Source: Acidilutibacter cellobiosedens | GTDB lineage: Bacteria; Bacillota; Clostridia; Tissierellales; Acidilutibacteraceae | Assembly: GCF_004103715.1 (NCBI RefSeq) | Contig: NZ_CP035282.1 | Location: 496,001-560,000 of the forward strand | DNA: 64,000 bases | Direction of reading: 5' to 3' | Shown here: piece after piece, positions 59,894 to 64,000 of the stretch | Layout of the letters: each line of letters begins with the position of its first letter | Numbering within the stretch: position 1 is the first letter of the stretch | Program-made: the position numbers and the translations under genes | The notes under the pieces: generated by a model | What the model saw: the letters and a program-made list of their open reading frames with translations, nothing else | What the model was told of the DNA's origin: nothing | The model's database searches: none

Positions 59894-59959
59894 AATATCC
59901 TCCTCATGAATAAAATATTTTCTTTTACAGAAAATATTATCAGAGAGGAGGATATTTTT
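59894..59959 (+). promoter_or_regulatory. Terminator-like hairpin that contains the sleB ribosome site
   Basis: Outer stem AATATCCTCCTC (59894-59905) pairs perfectly with GAGGAGGATATT (59945-59956). An inner stem (AATATTTTC/GAAAATATT) extends it, and a T-run (59955-59959) ends just before ATG 59960. The 3' arm GAGGAGG is the sleB Shine-Dalgarno. Confidence 0.75.
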
Positions 59960-60679
59960 ATGAGAAAAAAAATTTTGATAATTGGTACATTCTTGTTAAT
60001 ATTTTTGACAATATTCACATTTATAGAGCCCGGTCTAAAAGATGCGTCTAAATATGATTATTATCAAGGAATAAGAATTCTCTATTGGGGGACTACGGGG
60101 GAAGATGTAAAAAGCGTTCAATGGCGACTTCTGCAGTGGAAATATTACAACGGAAAAGTCGATGGGATATATGGAACAGGGACCTATAGAGCAGTTCGTA
60201 AATTTCAACGTAAAAACGGGCTTAAGGAAGATGGAGTGGTAGGGCCTCAAACGGCGACCGCCATAGGAATATCCTTAGGGACAACTACAAATACGGCTTA
60301 TGCCACATCTACGGCAGGAGTAAGCAGATCAGGAGATGAATACCTTCTTGCCAGAGTAATTCATGGAGAAGCGCGGGGAGAACCTTATTTAGGAAAAGTA
60401 GCGGTAGGGGCAGTAATACTCAATAGGGTTAAAAGCCCTTCATTTCCAAATACCATAGCCGGAGTAATATATCAACCGCTGGCATTTACGGCAGTAGCCG
60501 ACGGACAAATAAATCTTACTCCCAACAATGATTCCATAAAAGCGGCGAGGGACGCTTTAAACGGATGGGATCCTACTTATGGATGTTTGTATTATTGGAA
60601 TCCTGCTACGGCAACAAGCAAATGGATATGGTCAAGGAAGGTAATGCTAAAAATCGGAAAACATTGGTTTGGACTATAG
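59960..60679 (+). CDS. sleB: Spore cortex-lytic enzyme SleB
   Basis: A 239-residue lytic transglycosylase. A signal segment (about 4-21), a peptidoglycan-binding repeat (about 44-105: GTTGEDVKSVQWRLLQWKYY, DGIYGTGTYRAVRKFQRKNG), and a C-terminal hydrolase_2 domain (DEYLLARVIHGEARGEPYLG with the catalytic Glu; VAVGAVILNRVKSPSFPNTI; YYWNPATATSKWIWSR). It degrades the cortex during germination. ypeB follows 13 bases later, the usual pair. Confidence 0.95.
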   Translation: MRKKILIIGTFLLIFLTIFTFIEPGLKDASKYDYYQGIRILYWGTTGEDVKSVQWRLLQWKYYNGKVDGIYGTGTYRAVRKFQRKNGLKEDGVVGPQTATAIGISLGTTTNTAYATSTAGVSRSGDEYLLARVIHGEARGEPYLGKVAVGAVILNRVKSPSFPNTIAGVIYQPLAFTAVADGQINLTPNNDSIKAARDALNGWDPTYGCLYYWNPATATSKWIWSRKVMLKIGKHWFGL

Positions 60680-60692
60680 GAGGTGAAAAAAT

Positions 60693-62054
60693 ATGAAGAT
60701 AAGAGGAAAAGCATGGATACCTACCGTAATACTCTCCATAGCATTGATAGTATCTCTGATATGGGGATATAATCAATATAAGTTAAAAAATAAATATGAG
60801 ATATCTTTATCAAATCAATATCAAAGGTTATTTTACGATGTGAAAAAGCATGTGGAAAACGTTCAGATAGATCTTTCAAAAGCTTTATTGTCGAACTCCA
60901 GAAATCAAAATGTTCTTATGCTTTCGCAGATAATGAGTGAATCCAATTCTGCACAAGATAAGTTATCTCAAATGCCCATAAATCATTCAGATGTGGGCAA
61001 GACTGAAAAATTTTTAAGCCAAGTTGCAGACTATAGTTATTATTTGATTCAGACTCATTTAAAGGGAGAGGAACTGACAAGCAAACAAAGAGAAACATTG
61101 TTTAACCTTCAGGGAAGTTCCTCAAATTTTAACAAAGAATTATCGGAAGCCCAGAATAAAATTGCCCAATCAATGGAAAATACAACCACGGCGCAGCTTA
61201 GTAAAGTTGAAGAAGCCAATCAAAGTGTATTGAATACACAGCTTTTAAACTTGGAAAAGGAAATGGGCAAATCTCCCGAACTCATATATGACGGACCTTT
61301 TTCGGAGCAAAATCTTGGGAAAAAGCCTGTAGGGCTTGGGACTAAGAAAGTTACATTAAAAGAAGCCCAGAAAATAGCAACAGATTTTATAGGAGTAAAA
61401 AAGGTGGAGGAAATAAGTACCTATGAGAACGGAAAGGATATATCCTTAGTTAAAATTCCGTCATATACCTTTAATATCGTTCCCGAAAATACATCGAAAG
61501 ATAGGGCAATATATATGGGAGTATCTCAAAAGGGAGGAAACGTAGTGTGGATGTCGAATCCGAGGGCCGTTTCAAAAGTTAATATATCCATGAAACAGGC
61601 GGAACAAAAAGCGGCGGCTTTCTTAAAAGAAAAAGGCATGGAAAATATGGAACCTAATTATTCCTTAAAATATGACGGAGTGGGAATATTTAACTTTGCA
61701 TATAAGAATGATGACGTAACTATATATTCGGATTTGATAAAAGTGAATGTAGCCTTGGATAATGGGGAAATAGTGGGATATGATGCAAATACCTATTTAA
61801 TGAATCATCAGGAAAGGGATATTCCGGAACCTAAGCTGACTCAAGCAGAAGCCAGGGAAAAGGTCAAAGTCGATTATGATATAGATTCCGTCAGATTGGC
61901 AATAATACCAAAAGGGAGCAGGGAACCTTTATGCTATGAGTTTAAAGGAAAATATAGAGGCTCGGATTTCATCATTTATATAAATGCAGTAACAGGAGAT
62001 GAAGAAGAAATACTCCAGATAATTAAAAATGAAAACGGAACTCTTACATTTTAA
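60693..62054 (+). CDS. ypeB: Germination protein YpeB
   Basis: 453 residues: an N-terminal membrane anchor (about 9-25), a helical domain (about 30-190) and tandem PepSY-like domains (about 220-450: KVTLKEAQKIATDFIGVKKV; NVVWMSNPRAVSKVNISMKQ; DGEIVGYDANTYLMNHQERD-like NGEIVGYDANTYLMNH). YpeB is required for SleB localisation and stability in the spore and holds it inactive. ATG 60693 follows TAGGAGGTG. Confidence 0.95.
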   Translation: MKIRGKAWIPTVILSIALIVSLIWGYNQYKLKNKYEISLSNQYQRLFYDVKKHVENVQIDLSKALLSNSRNQNVLMLSQIMSESNSAQDKLSQMPINHSDVGKTEKFLSQVADYSYYLIQTHLKGEELTSKQRETLFNLQGSSSNFNKELSEAQNKIAQSMENTTTAQLSKVEEANQSVLNTQLLNLEKEMGKSPELIYDGPFSEQNLGKKPVGLGTKKVTLKEAQKIATDFIGVKKVEEISTYENGKDISLVKIPSYTFNIVPENTSKDRAIYMGVSQKGGNVVWMSNPRAVSKVNISMKQAEQKAAAFLKEKGMENMEPNYSLKYDGVGIFNFAYKNDDVTIYSDLIKVNVALDNGEIVGYDANTYLMNHQERDIPEPKLTQAEAREKVKVDYDIDSVRLAIIPKGSREPLCYEFKGKYRGSDFIIYINAVTGDEEEILQIIKNENGTLTF

Positions 62055-62068
62055 AATATAACAGTTGT

Positions 62069-62113
62069 AAATTTCCCCTTTTATTTATAAAATAGTATAG
62101 AAGGGGGAATTTT
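62069..62113 (+). promoter_or_regulatory. Terminator-like hairpin that contains the murI ribosome site
   Basis: AAATTTCCCCTT (62069-62080) pairs with AAGGGGGAATTT (62101-62112) with one G-U, followed by TATTT. The 3' arm AAGGGGG is also the ribosome site for ATG 62118. Confidence 0.65.
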
Positions 62114-62117
62114 ATTT

Positions 62118-62924
62118 ATGGACTCAAGACCTATTGGAGTATTTGATTCAGGAATAGGAGGCCTGACAGTATTACAAGAGATAATAGAAAAACTTCCGGG
62201 AGAAGATATAATATATTTTGGGGATACGGCCAGAATTCCCTATGGATCAAGATCTAAAGAAACAGTTATAAAATATACTTTTCAATGTATTAGATTTCTT
62301 TTAAGCAAAAATATCAAAGCTATAGTTATAGCCTGTAATACGGCAAGTGCATTAGCTTTGGAAGAAGCCAAAAAGGTATTTGAAATACCTATGATGGGAG
62401 TAATAGAACCGGGCGCCAAAGCAGCAGCAGCTAAAACGAAAAACGGAAGAATAGGAGTTATAGGTACGATAGGAACTATAAACAGCGAATCCTATCAAAA
62501 AAAGATTAGAAGGATTCAGCCTTCCGCAGATGTTATAGGGATACCTTGCCCCCTTTTTGTTCCACTGGTAGAAGAAGGATGGGAGGATACGGATGTAGCG
62601 CTTATGACAGCAAGAAAATACCTTCTGGAATTGAAAGAACATCATATAGATACTTTAGTAATGGGATGTACCCATTATCCTATATTGAGATATACGATAA
62701 ATAAGGTGATGGGAGAGGAAGTAACCCTTGTAAATCCTGCTTATGAAACGGCGAAAGTCGTTAAGGACATGTTGAAAGAAATGAATTTTCTTTCGGACAA
62801 ATATGAAAATGGGAAATATCAGTTCTACGTAAGTGACGATCCCGAGAAATTCATAAGAATAGGAGGTAGTTTCTTAAAAAAGGAAATTTCTTCAGTTCGA
62901 AAAATCAATATTGAAATGTTATAG
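62118..62924 (+). CDS. murI: Glutamate racemase
   Basis: A 268-residue enzyme that makes D-glutamate for peptidoglycan. It has PIGVFDSGIGGLTVLQEI, YFGDTARIPYGSRS, the first catalytic Cys in VIACNTASALAL and the second in LVMGCTHYPILR. Length is normal. ATG 62118 is 10 bases after AAGGGGG. Confidence 0.96.
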   Translation: MDSRPIGVFDSGIGGLTVLQEIIEKLPGEDIIYFGDTARIPYGSRSKETVIKYTFQCIRFLLSKNIKAIVIACNTASALALEEAKKVFEIPMMGVIEPGAKAAAAKTKNGRIGVIGTIGTINSESYQKKIRRIQPSADVIGIPCPLFVPLVEEGWEDTDVALMTARKYLLELKEHHIDTLVMGCTHYPILRYTINKVMGEEVTLVNPAYETAKVVKDMLKEMNFLSDKYENGKYQFYVSDDPEKFIRIGGSFLKKEISSVRKINIEML

Positions 62925-62948
62925 GCACTGAAACAGTGCCTGATTTTT
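62924..62948 (+). terminator. Terminator after murI
   Basis: GGCACTG (62924-62930) pairs with CAGTGCC (62934-62940), followed by TGATTTTT. A second small stem (TGCCTA/TAGGCA, about 62957-62973) follows. Confidence 0.75.
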
Positions 62949-63007
62949 AGCAACAGATGCCTAATTTTAGGCACTAATTAGAAAAATATTTATATAGGAG
63001 GGATAGA

Positions 63008-64000
63008 ATGGAAGACTTATTTCTCAAAGAGAATATTTTTAAGATACTTGACTACCTTGAAGAAGGAATTCACATCATAGATAAAAGCGGAAAAATAATA
63101 TATTATAATAAATTTGCCCAAAAGATAGATGGAATTGATAAAAGCAGTTCTATCGGAAAGCACCTTTTGGAAATATATCCCTCATTAACTCATGACAGCA
63201 GTACTCTCCTGAGAGTTATGGAAACAGGGAAACCCATATTTAATGTAGAACAGACATTTTTAAATTATAAGGGTAAAAATATTACCACAATTAATTCCTC
63301 CATTCCAATTAAATCAAAAAATAAAATATTGGGGGCATTAGAGATATCCAAGGATATTACTCATGTAAGAAAAATGTCTGAAAAAATTGTAGATTTGGAA
63401 AATGAATTATATAATAACGGCAAGGAGAATAAAAGCGCGGCAAAGGGAGGGGCGAAGTATACATTTTCAGATATAATAGGAGAAAGCAAAGAAATGTCGA
63501 AACTGAAATCCTATGCTTCAAAGGCGGCTGCAACAGATTCTCCCGTACTCATATACGGAGATACGGGGACGGGAAAGGAGTTGTTTGTTCAAGCTATTCA
63601 TAACAGTAGCTTGAGAAGATACAAACCCTTTATTGCCCAAAACTGTGCCGCTATTCCCGCAAATTTACTCGAAGGAATATTATTCGGAACTTTAAAGGGA
63701 GGATTTACGGGAGCTGAAAACAGACCCGGGTTATTTGAACTTGCTGAAGGAGGAACATTATTTTTGGATGAAATAAACTCTATGCCTCTGGAACTTCAAT
63801 CAAAGCTTTTAAGAGTATTACAGGATTGGACTATAAGGAGAGTGGGAGGAACTAAAGTTATAGATATCAACGTAAGGATAATATCGGCAACTAATGTTCC
63901 CCCGGAAGAAGCAGTTAATAATAAGCAGCTGAGGAGAGATTTATATTATAGGCTGAATGTAATAAACTTCGGGATTCCTCCTTTAAGGGATAGAAAAGAG
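63008..64000 (+). CDS. Sigma-54-dependent activator with PAS domain, 3'-truncated
   Basis: The frame is open from ATG 63008 (after TAGGAGGGA) to the window end, 331 codons. An N-terminal PAS domain (about 8-115: LEEGIHIIDKSGKIIYYNKF) is followed by an AAA+ domain with Walker A IYGDTGTGKELFVQAIH, the sigma-54 contact loop as KGGFTGAENRPGLFE, Walker B GGTLFLDEINSM, and the RRDLYYRLNVI sensor region. This resembles RocR-type regulators of amino-acid or organic-acid catabolism. The target genes and the DNA-binding domain lie to the right of the window. The loop reads GGFTGA instead of the usual GAFTGA. Confidence 0.92.
   Translation, partial: MEDLFLKENIFKILDYLEEGIHIIDKSGKIIYYNKFAQKIDGIDKSSSIGKHLLEIYPSLTHDSSTLLRVMETGKPIFNVEQTFLNYKGKNITTINSSIPIKSKNKILGALEISKDITHVRKMSEKIVDLENELYNNGKENKSAAKGGAKYTFSDIIGESKEMSKLKSYASKAAATDSPVLIYGDTGTGKELFVQAIHNSSLRRYKPFIAQNCAAIPANLLEGILFGTLKGGFTGAENRPGLFELAEGGTLFLDEINSMPLELQSKLLRVLQDWTIRRVGGTKVIDINVRIISATNVPPEEAVNNKQLRRDLYYRLNVINFGIPPLRDRKE

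Overview
The window is about 64 kb of a low-GC genome whose gene content (endospore genes, glycine cleavage, AdhE fermentation, T-box and glycine riboswitches, strong GGAGG ribosome sites with frequent TTG and GTG starts) points to an anaerobic spore-forming clostridium. A Tissierellales-like organism is my best guess from gene content only. No rRNA, tRNA, transposase, prophage or CRISPR array is visible. Most genes are on the + strand.

Layout. 1-2.9 kb: partial M19 dipeptidase, a RelE-type toxin-antitoxin pair, a nitroreductase and a FabG-like reductase. 3-5.9 kb: adhE, with a Rex-like operator over its -10 box. 5.9-10.0 kb: an envelope-stress locus with HtrA protease divergent from a secreted three-repeat protein, followed by a CssR/CssS-like two-component pair. 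10.05-16.1 kb: the glycine cleavage operon gcvT-gcvH-gcvPA-gcvPB-lpdA behind a tandem glycine riboswitch and terminator. 16.1-20.4 kb: yaaL, bofA, ribosomal protein bL25, a small membrane protein and an AmmeMemoRadiSam gene pair.

20.4-38.4 kb closely follows the Bacillus yaaO-tmk-yaaQ-holB-yaaT-yabB-rsmI-abrB-metG-tatD-yabE-rnmV-ksgA order. It carries inserted genes: a second yaaQ paralogue, a ferredoxin, nurA-herA and spmA-spmB. metG has a Met T-box leader. 38.4-43.4 kb holds small accessory genes: a CzrA-like metal sensor, ComFB, a glutaredoxin, a DUF1858 protein, a holin-like membrane protein, a HicA-type toxin pair, an Mrp ATPase and an LD-carboxypeptidase. 43.5-49.0 kb is a hexitol PTS operon (dehydrogenase, SorC regulator, GutM, class II aldolase, IIC, IIB, IIC2, IIA). 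Two matching operator candidates flank the dehydrogenase gene. 49.1-62.9 kb is rich in sporulation and germination genes: a SpoIID-amidase fusion, veg, an L,D-transpeptidase, a SPOCS-LysM protein, ispE, gerAA-AB-AC, spoIIR, sleB, ypeB, then murI. A sigma-54-dependent activator runs off the right edge.

Two non-coding patterns cross these blocks. The first is a family of repeat units of about 103 bp (eight units plus a remnant), each unit or array sitting just after a stop codon and carrying a terminator-like hairpin. The second is three intergenic hairpins (before spmA, sleB and murI) in which the 3' arm of a terminator-like stem is also the Shine-Dalgarno sequence of the next gene. All assignments come from reading the sequence and from remembered family features; no database search was possible.
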